Positions 26,920 to 35,858 of a stretch of 64,000 bases of DNA are shown here, in pieces. Source of the stretch: Paracoccus sp. M683 (GTDB lineage Bacteria > Pseudomonadota > Alphaproteobacteria > Rhodobacterales > Rhodobacteraceae); the NCBI RefSeq assembly GCF_007096355.1, contig NZ_VKDF01000005.1, positions 331,778-395,777 of the forward strand. The letters run 5' to 3'. Every line of letters starts with the position of its first letter. The first letter of the stretch is position 1. The notes beneath the pieces are model-generated. The model was not told the DNA's origin and did no database searches. It saw nothing but the letters and a program-made list of their open reading frames with translations. Both the position numbers and the translations under genes were made by a program.

Positions 26920-28116
26920 ATGTCCGACCTGCCTGTCATTCGTCTGCGTCCGAAGTCAAAGCCTCAGGCGATTCGCCACGGCTTTCCCTGGGTTTTTGCC
27001 GATGAGGTGGTGACAGACCGACGGACCCGCGCGATCGAGGCAGGTGCTTTCGCCGTGCTGGAAGATGCCGAGCGGCGGGCGCTGGCGCTGGTGACGGTGA
27101 ACCCGGTCAGCAAGATCATCGGGCGGGTGATGGATGGCGATCCGGCCGCGCGGATTGATGGCGACTGGCTGCGGGAGCGGTTGTCGCGCGCGCTGGCGAT
27201 GCGGCAGCGGCTGTATGACGCGCCCTTCTATCGGCTGGTCCACGCCGAGGCTGATGGCCTGCCGGGGCTGGTTATCGACCGGTTTGGCGATGCGGCGGTG
27301 ATCCAGCCGAATGCGGCATGGGCCGACCGGATGGCGGGTGAAATCGCCACGGTGCTGGCCGAGGTCGTGGGTCTGTCCACGGTGATCCTGAACGGGCAGG
27401 GGCGGGCGCGCGGGCTTGAGGGGCTGGACGAACGGATGGAGGTTCTGCTGGGCACGGCGCCAGCGGCCCCGGTTCAGGTGCCGATGAACGGCGCCATCTA
27501 TCTGGCTGATCTGATGGGCGGGCAGAAAACCGGGTTGTTCTTTGACCAGCGCCCGAACCACGCTTTTGCGCAGCGGTTGGCCAAAGGTGGGCGGGTTCTG
27601 GACGTGTTTTCCCATGTCGGGGGTTTCGGGCTGGCGGCGCTGGCCGCTGGCGCGACCCATGCCACCTGCGTCGATGGCAGCGCCGCAGCGCTGGATCTGG
27701 CCGGGCAGGGGGCCGCCGCCATGGGCGCGGGCGAGAAGCTGGCGGTGATCCAGTCGGATGCCTTCAAGGCGATGGAGCAGCTGGCCGAGCAGGGCGCCCA
27801 ATTCGATCTGGTGGTTTGCGATCCGCCGGCCTTTGCGCCCTCGAAACCGGCATTGGAGGCGGGGCTGCGCGCCTATGAGCGGGTGGCAAAGCTGGCCGCG
27901 CCGCTGGTGGCGCCGGGGGGCTATCTGGGGCTGTGTTCCTGTTCGCATGCCGCCGATCTGACGGCGTTCCGCAATGTCAGTGCCCGCGGCATCGGGCGTG
28001 GCGGCCGGCGGGCGCAGCTGATCCATACCGGGCAGGCGGGGCCGGATCATCCGACGCTGCCGCAACTGGCCGAGACCGGCTATCTGAAGGCGCTGTTCTT
28101 CCGGCTGGATGGCTGA
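26920..28116 (+). CDS. class I rRNA cytosine methyltransferase (RlmI-like)
   Basis: SAM-dependent methyltransferase of 398 residues from the ATG at 26920, which has an AAAGGAAA ribosome site. An N-terminal PUA-like RNA-binding region (about 1-75, LRPKSKPQAIRHGFPWVFADEV) precedes a Rossmann methyltransferase domain with VLDVFSHVGGFGLAALAAGA (SAM site) and the catalytic-loop motif FDLVVCDPPAFAPSK. This layout is that of RlmI, which makes m5C1962 of 23S rRNA; the exact target here is inferred. The TGA overlaps the ATG of a PIN-domain gene. Confidence 0.85.
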   Translation: MSDLPVIRLRPKSKPQAIRHGFPWVFADEVVTDRRTRAIEAGAFAVLEDAERRALALVTVNPVSKIIGRVMDGDPAARIDGDWLRERLSRALAMRQRLYDAPFYRLVHAEADGLPGLVIDRFGDAAVIQPNAAWADRMAGEIATVLAEVVGLSTVILNGQGRARGLEGLDERMEVLLGTAPAAPVQVPMNGAIYLADLMGGQKTGLFFDQRPNHAFAQRLAKGGRVLDVFSHVGGFGLAALAAGATHATCVDGSAAALDLAGQGAAAMGAGEKLAVIQSDAFKAMEQLAEQGAQFDLVVCDPPAFAPSKPALEAGLRAYERVAKLAAPLVAPGGYLGLCSCSHAADLTAFRNVSARGIGRGGRRAQLIHTGQAGPDHPTLPQLAETGYLKALFFRLDG

Positions 28117-28655
28117 TGCGGGCGGTTCTGGACGCCAATGTCCTTTACCCCACGGTGTTGCGGGAAATACTGGCGGATGTCGCGGCGGCGGGACTGTATC
28201 TGCCGCTGTGGTCGCCGCGCATTCTGGATGAATGGCGTCACGTTGCCGCCCGGCAGGGCCCGGATGTGGCCGCCATTGCCGGGGCCGAGATCGCGCTGCT
28301 GACCGATCGGTTTCCGGCTGCGCTTGTCAGCGAACAGGGCCGCCGCAGTTCCGGGCTGGATCTGCCGGACCCCGCCGATGCCCATGTGATCGAGGCGGGG
28401 CTGAACGGCGGTGCCGATCTGATCATCACCGCCAATCTGCGCGACTTTCCGCGCCCGGCGCTTGCGGCTGTGGGCTTGCGGGCAGAGCATCCTGATGCTT
28501 TTCTGACCGCGCTTTGGGCGCATGATCCAGACCCTGTTGCCGCTGCCGTCAATGCCGCCCATGACAAGGCGCAACGGCTTGGCGGGACGATGGAATTGGC
28601 GCCGATGATGAAGCGGGCGCGCCTGCCCAGATTGGGGCGCGCGCTTCGGCGGTGA
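28116..28655 (+). CDS. PIN-domain protein (VapC-like ribonuclease fold), no antitoxin partner
   Basis: Putative metal-dependent RNase of 179 residues. PIN acidic motifs are present: AVLDANVLYP with Asp6 at the N terminus, an ILDEW Glu near 38 and the DLPDPADAHVIEAGLNGGADLIITANLRDFP block with several Asp residues. It is longer than the usual VapC (about 130). No small antitoxin-like gene precedes it; instead its ATG overlaps the stop of the rRNA methyltransferase, so the two are co-translated. A role in RNA processing rather than a classical toxin is possible but unproven. Confidence 0.72.
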   Translation: MRAVLDANVLYPTVLREILADVAAAGLYLPLWSPRILDEWRHVAARQGPDVAAIAGAEIALLTDRFPAALVSEQGRRSSGLDLPDPADAHVIEAGLNGGADLIITANLRDFPRPALAAVGLRAEHPDAFLTALWAHDPDPVAAAVNAAHDKAQRLGGTMELAPMMKRARLPRLGRALRR

Positions 28656-28660
28656 AGGGT

Positions 28661-28689
28661 TGTTGTTATCGCTAACATGAGGTAAGAGC
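28661..28689 (+). promoter_or_regulatory. zwf operator with candidate promoter
   Basis: The 14-bp core TGTTATCGCTAACA at 28665-28678 is identical, in the same orientation relative to the gene, to the core in the edd promoter. A weak promoter TTGTTG (28661-28666), 17 bases, TAAGAG (28684-28689) would again place the operator across the spacer. The operator is well supported by the duplicate; the hexamers are only suggestive. Confidence 0.68.
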
Positions 28690-28715
28690 AGCCCGATGAC
28701 GTGAAGGAGACTGGC

Positions 28716-30176
28716 ATGGTTTCGCGGGTGATTCCGGTCGATGATTTCGACCTTGTGATCTTTGGGGCGACGGGCGATCTGGCGCGGCGCAAGATTCTGC
28801 CGGGGCTGTTTCGCCGTTTTGTCGCCGGGCAGATTCCCGAAACCTCGCAGATCATCGGTGCGGCCCGAACGGCGCAGGATGATGCGGCCTTTCAGGCCGA
28901 TGTGCGTGCCGCCATCGTGGAATTTGGCAAGGTCGACAAGAAAAGCCCCGACCTGGACCGTTTTCTGATGCTGCTGCATTATGTGTCCATCGACGCCAAG
29001 GGCGAGGGGGGCTGGAAGGAACTGAAGGCCAAGATGCGCAAGGGCGCTATCCACGCCTTCTATTTCTCGGTCGCGCCGTCGCTGTTTGGCGACCTGGCCG
29101 AGCGGCTGGCCGCGCATGGCATGGCCCATGGCGACGCCCGGATCGTGGTCGAGAAACCCTTTGGTCGCGATCTGGCCAGCGCGCGGGCGCTGAACGCCAC
29201 GCTGCGCAAGCATTTCGACGAACATCAGATCTATCGGATCGACCATTATCTGGGCAAGGAAACCGTTCAGAACCTGATGGCGGTGCGTTTCGCCAATATC
29301 CTGTTCGAGCCGCTTTGGAACGCGCAATATGTCGACCATGTCCAGATCACCGTGGCCGAAACCGTGGGCGTGGGCGGGCGCGGCAGCTATTATGACAATT
29401 CCGGCGCCATCCGGGACATGGTGCAGAACCACATGATGCAGCTTCTGTGCCTGATCGCGATGGAGCCGCCCTATCATTTCGACCCCGATGCCGTGCGCGA
29501 CGAGAAGCTGAAGGTGATCCGCGCGCTGGAACCCGTCGAGGCCACGGAAATCGTGCGCGGCCAGTATCAGGCGAATGGCGACGAGGGCAGCTATCTGACC
29601 CATGCCGAGAACCCCGATTCGCGCACCGAAAGCTATGTCGCGATGAAGGTCCGCATCTCGAACTGGCGCTGGCAGGGGACGCCCTTCTATCTGCGCACCG
29701 GCAAACGGTTGCGCGCCCGCACCAGCGAGATTGCCGTGGTGTTCAAGGAACCGCCACATTCGATCTTCGAGGATGCCCATACATCGGGCGAGCCGAAGGC
29801 GAATGAACTGGTGATCCGGTTGCAGCCCAATGAGGGGATGAACCTGAAGGTGATGATCAAGGAACCGGGGCCGGGCGGGATGCGACTGGTTCAGGTGCCG
29901 CTGGACATGACATTTGCCGATGCGCTTGGCCCCGAGGGCGCCGATATGCCAGACGCTTATGAACGGCTGATCATGGATGTGATCCGCGGCAACCAGACCC
30001 TGTTCATGCGCGGCGATGAAATCGAGGCAAGCTGGGCCTGGACCGACCCGATCATCCAGGCCTGGGATGATGGCAAGGCCCGACCCGAGCCTTACGATCC
30101 CGGCTCATCCGGCCCGGACGAGGCGCTTGGCCTGATGCATCGCGACGGCCGCCGCTGGCGTGAGATCCGGTCATGA
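28716..30176 (+). CDS. zwf: glucose-6-phosphate 1-dehydrogenase
   Basis: Oxidises glucose-6-phosphate to 6-phosphogluconolactone with NAD(P)+ in the cytosol. The protein has 486 residues from the ATG at 28716, preceded by AAGGAG; a GTG at 28701 would put the ribosome site inside the gene. The nucleotide-binding motif is FGATGDLARRK, the active-site signature RIDHYLGKE, and EKPFGRDL provides the conserved Lys/Pro. First gene of zwf-pgl-pgi, with a four-base overlap into pgl. With edd it feeds the Entner-Doudoroff pathway. Confidence 0.96.
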   Translation: MVSRVIPVDDFDLVIFGATGDLARRKILPGLFRRFVAGQIPETSQIIGAARTAQDDAAFQADVRAAIVEFGKVDKKSPDLDRFLMLLHYVSIDAKGEGGWKELKAKMRKGAIHAFYFSVAPSLFGDLAERLAAHGMAHGDARIVVEKPFGRDLASARALNATLRKHFDEHQIYRIDHYLGKETVQNLMAVRFANILFEPLWNAQYVDHVQITVAETVGVGGRGSYYDNSGAIRDMVQNHMMQLLCLIAMEPPYHFDPDAVRDEKLKVIRALEPVEATEIVRGQYQANGDEGSYLTHAENPDSRTESYVAMKVRISNWRWQGTPFYLRTGKRLRARTSEIAVVFKEPPHSIFEDAHTSGEPKANELVIRLQPNEGMNLKVMIKEPGPGGMRLVQVPLDMTFADALGPEGADMPDAYERLIMDVIRGNQTLFMRGDEIEASWAWTDPIIQAWDDGKARPEPYDPGSSGPDEALGLMHRDGRRWREIRS

Positions 30177-30850
30177 GCGTCGAGTTCGTCGAATATCCCG
30201 ACCGCGAAATGCTGGCCCTGATGCTGGCCGACCGGCTCGCCAGCCAACTGGGCCAGCACCTGCGCACGAATGACGCCGCCAGCCTGTGCGTGCCCGGTGG
30301 CACCACGCCGGCGCCGGTGTTTGAATCGCTGAGCGCCACCGATCTGGACTGGGATCGGGTGACGGTGTTTCTGGGCGATGAGCGTTGGGTTGACGGCGAA
30401 CATAACCGTTCGAACTCGCGGCTGCTGCGCCGGCATCTGTTGAAGGACAAGGCGGCGGGGGCGAATTACATCGACCTCTATACCGGCGACGCGCAGCCCG
30501 ATGACGCGGTGGCGGGGCTGTCGGAACGGCTGCTGCCGCAGTTCCCGATCACCGTGGCGCTTTTGGGCATGGGCAATGACATGCACACGGCCAGCCTGTT
30601 CCCCGGTGCCGATCATCTGGCGGCAGCCCTTGCGGCCGACGCGCCGCCGGTCATGGCGATCCGGGCCGAGGGCGCCGAGGAACCGCGCATCACCCTGACG
30701 GCGCCCTATCTGAAAAACGCCATCAATGTGCATCTGCTGATCACCGGTCCCGAAAAGCGCGAGGCGTTCGAGCGCGCGCAGAAGCTGGACCCGGTCGAGG
30801 CGCCGATCCGCGCGCTGACGGACAATATCACCGTGCATTGGGCCGAGTGA
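30173..30850 (+). CDS. pgl: 6-phosphogluconolactonase
   Basis: Hydrolyses 6-phosphogluconolactone to 6-phosphogluconate, between Zwf and Edd. The 225-residue DevB/NagB-type protein shows LCVPGGTTPAPVFESL, the VFLGDERWVDGEHNRSNSRL signature and LLGMGNDMHTASLFPG. Its ATG overlaps the zwf stop, which couples translation. The protein is of normal length and all family motifs are kept. Confidence 0.95.
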   Translation: MSVEFVEYPDREMLALMLADRLASQLGQHLRTNDAASLCVPGGTTPAPVFESLSATDLDWDRVTVFLGDERWVDGEHNRSNSRLLRRHLLKDKAAGANYIDLYTGDAQPDDAVAGLSERLLPQFPITVALLGMGNDMHTASLFPGADHLAAALAADAPPVMAIRAEGAEEPRITLTAPYLKNAINVHLLITGPEKREAFERAQKLDPVEAPIRALTDNITVHWAE

Positions 30851-30898
30851 CGGCACTCAACCCTTTGAGTTTGAATCGGATTCGGGAAGGGCAAGGCC

Positions 30899-32515
30899 AT
30901 GAATGACAACTGGAAAATGCTGGGCAACCTGCGTGCTGCGCAGGATGAAACCCGGATCACCGACCTGTTTCAGGCCGATCCGGGCCGGGCTGCGGGCTTT
31001 GCCGCACAGGCGGACGGGCTGGTTTTCGACTATTCCAAGACCCTGATCGACGCTGCCATCCGCGACCGGCTGATCGCGCTGGCCGAGGGTGCGGATGTGG
31101 CCACCCGCCGCGAGGCGATGTTTGCGGGCGACAAGATCAACGAGACCGAGGGCCGGGCGGTTCTGCACACCGCGCTGCGCAACCTTGAGGGCAGCGTTGT
31201 CGTCGACGGGCAGGATGTGATGCCGGCCGTGCGCGAGACCCATGCCCGTATGGCTGATTTTGCCCGCGCGGTTCGCGATGGCAGCTTCAAGGGGCAGGGC
31301 GGCAAGATCACCGATGTGGTGAATATCGGCATCGGCGGGTCCGACCTTGGCCCCAAGATGGCGGCGCTGGCGTTGGCGCCCTATCATGACGGGCCGCGCA
31401 CCCATTTCGTCAGCAATGTCGACGGCGCCGATATTCATGACGTGCTGGCCGGGCTGGATCCGGCGACGACGCTGGTGATCGTGGCGTCAAAGACCTTCAC
31501 GACCATCGAGACGATGACCAATGCCAAGACCGCGCGTGACTGGATGGCGCGTTCGGTCAGCAACGCCCCGGCGCAATTCGCGGCGCTCAGCACCGACCAG
31601 AACCGCACGGCGGCCTTTGGCATCGACACCGCCCGCGTCTTTGGTTTCGAGGATTGGGTCGGTGGGCGCTATTCCATGTGGGGGCCGATCGGCCTGTCCT
31701 TGATGATCGCCGTTGGGCCGGATGATTTCGACGCCTTTCTGGCGGGCGGCGCGGCGATGGATGCACATTTCCGCGCCGCACCCTTTGCCGAAAACCTGCC
31801 GGTGCTGCTGGCGTTGGTGGGCATCTGGCACAACCAGATCTGCGGCTATCCGACCCGCGCCGTGCTGCCCTATGACAACCGGCTGATGCGGCTGCCCGCC
31901 TATCTGCAACAGCTGGAAATGGAATCGAACGGCAAGGGCGTGGCGATGGATGGCAGCGACCTGCCGCGCGCCTCTGGCCCGGTGGTCTGGGGCGAGCCGG
32001 GCACGAATGGGCAGCACGCTTTCTATCAGCTGATCCATCAGGGCACCGCCGTCATCCCCTGCGAGTTCATCCTTGCCGCCCGCGGGCATGAGCCGGACCT
32101 TGCCCATCATCACATCCTTCTGGCCGCCAACTGCCTGGCCCAGTCCGAGGCGCTGATGCGCGGCCGCTCGCTGGACGAGGCGCGCCGGCTGATGGAGGCC
32201 AAGGGCTTGCAAGGGGCTGAACTGGAACGGCAGGCGCGGCATCGGGTGTTCAAGGGCAACCGCCCCTCGACCACATTGCTGATCGGGCAGTTGACCCCCT
32301 ATACGCTTGGTCAGATCGTCGCGCTGTATGAACATCGCGTCTTTGTCGAAGGCGTGATCCTTGGGCTGAACAGCTTTGACCAATGGGGCGTGGAACTGGG
32401 CAAGGAACTGGCCCTGAAGGTCGAACCCCTGCTGAAGGGCGAGCCAGCGCCCGGCCATGACCCGTCGACCGTGCATCTGGCGGAACTGGTGCGCGACATG
32501 CGCGGCGAGGGGTAA
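30899..32515 (+). CDS. pgi: glucose-6-phosphate isomerase
   Basis: Interconverts glucose-6-phosphate and fructose-6-phosphate; in organisms without phosphofructokinase it lets fructose and gluconeogenic carbon enter the Entner-Doudoroff route. The protein has 538 residues. Signatures include [38 protein letters not shown], the active-site Glu in [18 protein letters not shown] and the C-terminal [17 protein letters not shown] block. It lies 48 bases after pgl in the same operon. Its end is 10 bases from the end of the convergent desaturase gene. Confidence 0.95.
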   Translation: MNDNWKMLGNLRAAQDETRITDLFQADPGRAAGFAAQADGLVFDYSKTLIDAAIRDRLIALAEGADVATRREAMFAGDKINETEGRAVLHTALRNLEGSVVVDGQDVMPAVRETHARMADFARAVRDGSFKGQGGKITDVVNIGIGGSDLGPKMAALALAPYHDGPRTHFVSNVDGADIHDVLAGLDPATTLVIVASKTFTTIETMTNAKTARDWMARSVSNAPAQFAALSTDQNRTAAFGIDTARVFGFEDWVGGRYSMWGPIGLSLMIAVGPDDFDAFLAGGAAMDAHFRAAPFAENLPVLLALVGIWHNQICGYPTRAVLPYDNRLMRLPAYLQQLEMESNGKGVAMDGSDLPRASGPVVWGEPGTNGQHAFYQLIHQGTAVIPCEFILAARGHEPDLAHHHILLAANCLAQSEALMRGRSLDEARRLMEAKGLQGAELERQARHRVFKGNRPSTTLLIGQLTPYTLGQIVALYEHRVFVEGVILGLNSFDQWGVELGKELALKVEPLLKGEPAPGHDPSTVHLAELVRDMRGEG

Positions 32516-32525
32516 GGGCGGCCCT

Positions 32526-33584
32526 TCAAGCCTTGTCGCTGGTGGCCATCCGCGCCACCCGCCGATCCATCACCCGCCGCCACAGTGGCGGAACCAGCGC
32601 GATAGCCCCCATTACCGACAGGGGATAGGGCAGCATCGGGCGCGGCGCTTCGGCCCGCGCCAGCCGCAGCGCCGGATAGGCGCGCAGCGGATGGGCGTGG
32701 TGGTCGGAATGGCGTGGCGCGTTCACCAGCGTCAGCGATGACAGCGCATGCGGGCTGTCCCAGGAATGGCGCGGCCCGACCGGCTCGGGCTTGCCATCGG
32801 GGCCGGTCCGGCGGCGCAGCCCATAATGCTGGACATAATCCGACAGCATCAACTGCATCTGCGCGTAAAGGCAAAGGGCCAGATAATCGGCCAGCGCCAG
32901 CCCGCCAAGGATCAGCCCGACGCCCGCGATCATCGCCAGCCCGCCGCCGACCCAAGCCAGATAGGGGTTCAGCCGGCCGGGCTTGCGCGCCGACAATGCG
33001 CGTTCGGCCCGCAATCCCTGCCGGAACGAGCCGATCCAGGCACGCGGAAAGAAGCGCCAGAACCCCATGCCCTGCGGCGCCGAGTTCGGATCGGCATCGG
33101 TTGCGACATGGTGGTGGTGCACCAGCCGATGCGCGCTGGTGTGATGGCCAAACAGCAGGCTGACATAGGCCGCCGCCCCCAGACGAAACAGGGTGCGGCT
33201 TGGGCGGTGGATCAGCTCATGCGCGGTGGCATTGGTGATCTGGCCGAAATACATGCCCGCTCCCAGAAACAGGGCCACACGCTCTGTCCGGGTCAGCCAG
33301 TCGCCCGCGAATGCCGCCAGTGCCACGGCCAGCAGTGCGAAATGCAGCCCGATCAGCAGGACCAGCCCGGCATCGGCGGCGGGAAAGTGCGCCTGCGCAT
33401 CGGCATCGGGAAAGGCGCGCGACAGGGCCACATCGACCGCCGGCGCGGCCACGGCCGCCCAGATCAACCCGGCCCAAAGCGGCCAGCCACCGATCAGCGC
33501 CCCGGCGACCAGCAGAAGGCCGGGCAGCGCGCCAAAGACCACAAAGGCGGTTACGGGCGGCGTCTGTGAAAAGGTCCGGGTCAT
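32526..33584 (-). CDS. AlkB-like membrane fatty acid desaturase / alkane monooxygenase
   Basis: Di-iron membrane enzyme of 352 residues from the ATG at 33584; the frame runs further upstream but that stretch overlaps ftsY and is not conserved. The three His boxes are TAHELIHR, HRLVHHHHV and NAPRHSDHHAHP. The last, with APRHSDHH, is typical of alkane 1-monooxygenases of the AlkB group rather than acyl-CoA desaturases. No rubredoxin gene is adjacent, so electron supply and substrate are unknown. Six hydrophobic segments are predicted. Confidence 0.83.
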   Translation of the reverse strand: MTRTFSQTPPVTAFVVFGALPGLLLVAGALIGGWPLWAGLIWAAVAAPAVDVALSRAFPDADAQAHFPAADAGLVLLIGLHFALLAVALAAFAGDWLTRTERVALFLGAGMYFGQITNATAHELIHRPSRTLFRLGAAAYVSLLFGHHTSAHRLVHHHHVATDADPNSAPQGMGFWRFFPRAWIGSFRQGLRAERALSARKPGRLNPYLAWVGGGLAMIAGVGLILGGLALADYLALCLYAQMQLMLSDYVQHYGLRRRTGPDGKPEPVGPRHSWDSPHALSSLTLVNAPRHSDHHAHPLRAYPALRLARAEAPRPMLPYPLSVMGAIALVPPLWRRVMDRRVARMATSDKA

Positions 33585-33710
33585 CCTGTCTGCATCCCTC
33601 CGGTCTGGCGCGATGATAGGCGCGGCTTGCGGCAGGTGCCAGCCGGGCTTTCCCTTCAGCCCTTCGACGATTAGGTTGCGGCCAAGGATATTGAGGCAAC
33701 GGGGCGTGAC

Positions 33711-34919
33711 ATGTCGTTCTTTTCGAAACTGCGCGATCGGCTGACGCGATCTTCCTCGAAGATCGGGCAGGGGCTGGACCAGATCGTCGGCGAAGCCTCC
33801 GAGGACATCGCGCCCGACGTCGTGGCCGAGGTTGCGCCAGAGCCTGCCGCTGCGGTCCAGCCCGAACGCGCAGCTGAACGCCGGCCCGAGCCGGCGCCGC
33901 ATCCCGGTCCCGACCCGATGCCGCAGCCGCGCCCTCAGCCCGCGCCGCAGCCTCATCCCGACCCGGTTCCGCGCCCACTGCCCGCAGCCGAGGCCGCGCC
34001 CGTGCCCGCGCCTAAGGCCGAGCCCGCCGCCGGTGCCAGGCCCGGCCTGATGGGGCGCATCTTCGGCCGCGATCCGGCTACGGCCGAGCCGCGCCGGGCG
34101 CTGGATGACGAGATGCTGGAACAGCTTGAGGATATGCTGATCCAGGCTGATATGGGCGTGGAAACCGCCCTGCGCGTCACCGCCAATATCGCCGAGGGGC
34201 GCATTGGCCGCCGCGTCTCGGCCACCGAGTTAAAGGAACTGCTGGCCACCGAGATCGCCCGGATCATGCAGCCGGTGGCGCGTCCGCTGCCGATCTATCC
34301 CAAGAAGCCTCAGGTCGTTCTGGTCGTGGGGGTCAACGGCTCGGGCAAGACCACGACCATCGGCAAGCTGGCCAGCCAGTTCAAGGCGGCGGGCAAGAAT
34401 GTTGTGATCGCGGCGGGCGATACCTTCCGCGCGGCGGCGGTCGAACAGTTGCAGGTCTGGGGCAATCGCGCCGGTGTGCCGGTCATGACCGCGCCCGAGG
34501 GAAGCGACCCCGCCAGCCTTGCCTTTGACGCCATGACGCGGGCAGAGGCCGAGGGCGCGGATCTGTTGATGATCGACACCGCCGGGCGGTTGCAGAACCG
34601 CGCCGACCTGATGGAGGAACTGGCCAAGATCGTCCGCGTCATCCGCAAGAAGGATGCAACTGCGCCGCATAATACGCTGTTGGTTCTGGACGCGACGACC
34701 GGGCAGAATGCCCTGTCGCAGGTCGAGACTTTTCAGAAGCTGGCAGATGTGTCGGGCCTGGTGATGACCAAGCTGGATGGCACGGCGCGAGGTGGTGTTC
34801 TGGTGGCGCTGGCCGACCGCTTTGGTCTGCCGATCCATGCCATTGGTGTGGGCGAACAGATCGACGATCTTGATGCCTTTGATCCGCAGGAATTTGCCCG
34901 CGCATTGGTGGGTTTGTAA
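33711..34919 (+). CDS. ftsY: signal recognition particle receptor
   Basis: SRP-GTPase that docks ribosome-SRP complexes to the translocon. The 402-residue protein has an N-terminal acidic A region (to about residue 115) dominated by Pro, Glu and Ala with repeated Pro-Gln-Pro and Pro-Asp-Pro units. The NG domain follows: G1 GVNGSGKTT near 206, the GDTFRAAAVEQL insertion motif, G3 DTAGR near 289 and G4 TKLDGTARGG near 352. The C-terminal IGVGEQIDDLDAFDP ending is typical of FtsY. An intrinsic terminator follows. Confidence 0.95.
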   Translation: MSFFSKLRDRLTRSSSKIGQGLDQIVGEASEDIAPDVVAEVAPEPAAAVQPERAAERRPEPAPHPGPDPMPQPRPQPAPQPHPDPVPRPLPAAEAAPVPAPKAEPAAGARPGLMGRIFGRDPATAEPRRALDDEMLEQLEDMLIQADMGVETALRVTANIAEGRIGRRVSATELKELLATEIARIMQPVARPLPIYPKKPQVVLVVGVNGSGKTTTIGKLASQFKAAGKNVVIAAGDTFRAAAVEQLQVWGNRAGVPVMTAPEGSDPASLAFDAMTRAEAEGADLLMIDTAGRLQNRADLMEELAKIVRVIRKKDATAPHNTLLVLDATTGQNALSQVETFQKLADVSGLVMTKLDGTARGGVLVALADRFGLPIHAIGVGEQIDDLDAFDPQEFARALVGL

Positions 34920-34953
34920 CGGCGGGGTCACACAACTCACGCGGAAGTGAGCC

Positions 34954-34974
34954 GCCGCAGGCCTTGCGGCTTTT
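34954..34974 (+). terminator. intrinsic terminator of ftsY
   Basis: GCCGCA (34954-34959) pairs with TGCGGC (34965-34970) around a GGCCT loop, followed by TTTT. A second small hairpin CTCAC/GTGAG lies just upstream. The position 35 bases after the ftsY stop fits. Confidence 0.78.
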
Positions 34975-35024
34975 GGGCAAGCGGGCGTCAGCGGCTATAG
35001 TCGGGGCCTGCCAGAGGGAAGCCC

Positions 35025-35852
35025 ATGCTGCCACGATCCGCCCTGGCATTGGCCCTGATCGCCTTTCCTGTCATGCAGGTGCCGGCCGATGCGCAAGTCC
35101 GTCGATACAGCCATTGTATCGCCATCGCCGATGCCGCGCCGGGGATCGAATATCTGCAACAGGCCGCCTGGACCGACCCGGTTGCGGAAGGCACGGCCCG
35201 GATCAGCTATGTCGGGCATTCGATGTTTCTGATCCAAAGCGAGGGCGGCGTAGATATCGTCACCGATTTCAACGGCTATCTTGGGCCGTCGGATTTTCTG
35301 CCCGATGCGGTCACGATGAACCGTGCACATTCAAGCCACTGGACCGATAATCTTGAGGGAATCGCGCATGTGTTTCGCGGCTGGTCGGACCAGTTCGGCA
35401 TTGGCATCGACCATCACACCGAACTGGGCGATGTGCTGATCCGCAATGTCACCAGCGACATCCGCAGCTTTGGCACGGTCGAGGAAAACGGCAATTCGAT
35501 CTTCGTTTTCGAGATGGCCAACCTGTGCATCGCGCATCTGGGCCATCTGCATCAGGAACCAAGCGATGCGCAATATGCGGCTTTGGGCCGTGTCGACGTG
35601 CTGATGGTGCCGGTGGATGGCATCTATACCATGGCGCAGGATACGATGATGCGGGTGGTCCAGCGGCTGCAAAGCTCGCTGGTGATTCCGATGCATTGGT
35701 TCAACCCGTCGCGGCTGGAACATTTCCTTGCCGGCATGTCGGGCCAGTTCGTCGTCGAATATGCCTCTGGCAGCGAGGTCACCGTGTCGCTGTCGACGCT
35801 GCCGCCGCAGCCAACCATTCTGGTGCTGCAACCCGCGCCGCTGATGCGGTAA
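35025..35852 (+). CDS. exported MBL-fold metallohydrolase (UlaG-like)
   Basis: Predicted periplasmic protein of 275 residues; the ATG at 35025 follows GAGGGAAG and begins a signal peptide ending PADAQ. The MBL fold is of the L-ascorbate-6-phosphate lactonase-like type: ISYVGHSMFLIQS, DFNGYLG, HSSHWTDN in the metal-site position, HLGHLHQE and a late IPMHWFNP. No substrate can be inferred, and the export signal is unusual for the cytosolic UlaG enzymes. Monocistronic by position. Confidence 0.75.
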   Translation: MLPRSALALALIAFPVMQVPADAQVRRYSHCIAIADAAPGIEYLQQAAWTDPVAEGTARISYVGHSMFLIQSEGGVDIVTDFNGYLGPSDFLPDAVTMNRAHSSHWTDNLEGIAHVFRGWSDQFGIGIDHHTELGDVLIRNVTSDIRSFGTVEENGNSIFVFEMANLCIAHLGHLHQEPSDAQYAALGRVDVLMVPVDGIYTMAQDTMMRVVQRLQSSLVIPMHWFNPSRLEHFLAGMSGQFVVEYASGSEVTVSLSTLPPQPTILVLQPAPLMR

Positions 35853-35858
35853 GCCAGC

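Noticed and set aside
28080..29780. 566-codon minus-strand open frame over the PIN gene and zwf
   Set aside because: Covers two well-supported genes on the other strand and shows no domain.
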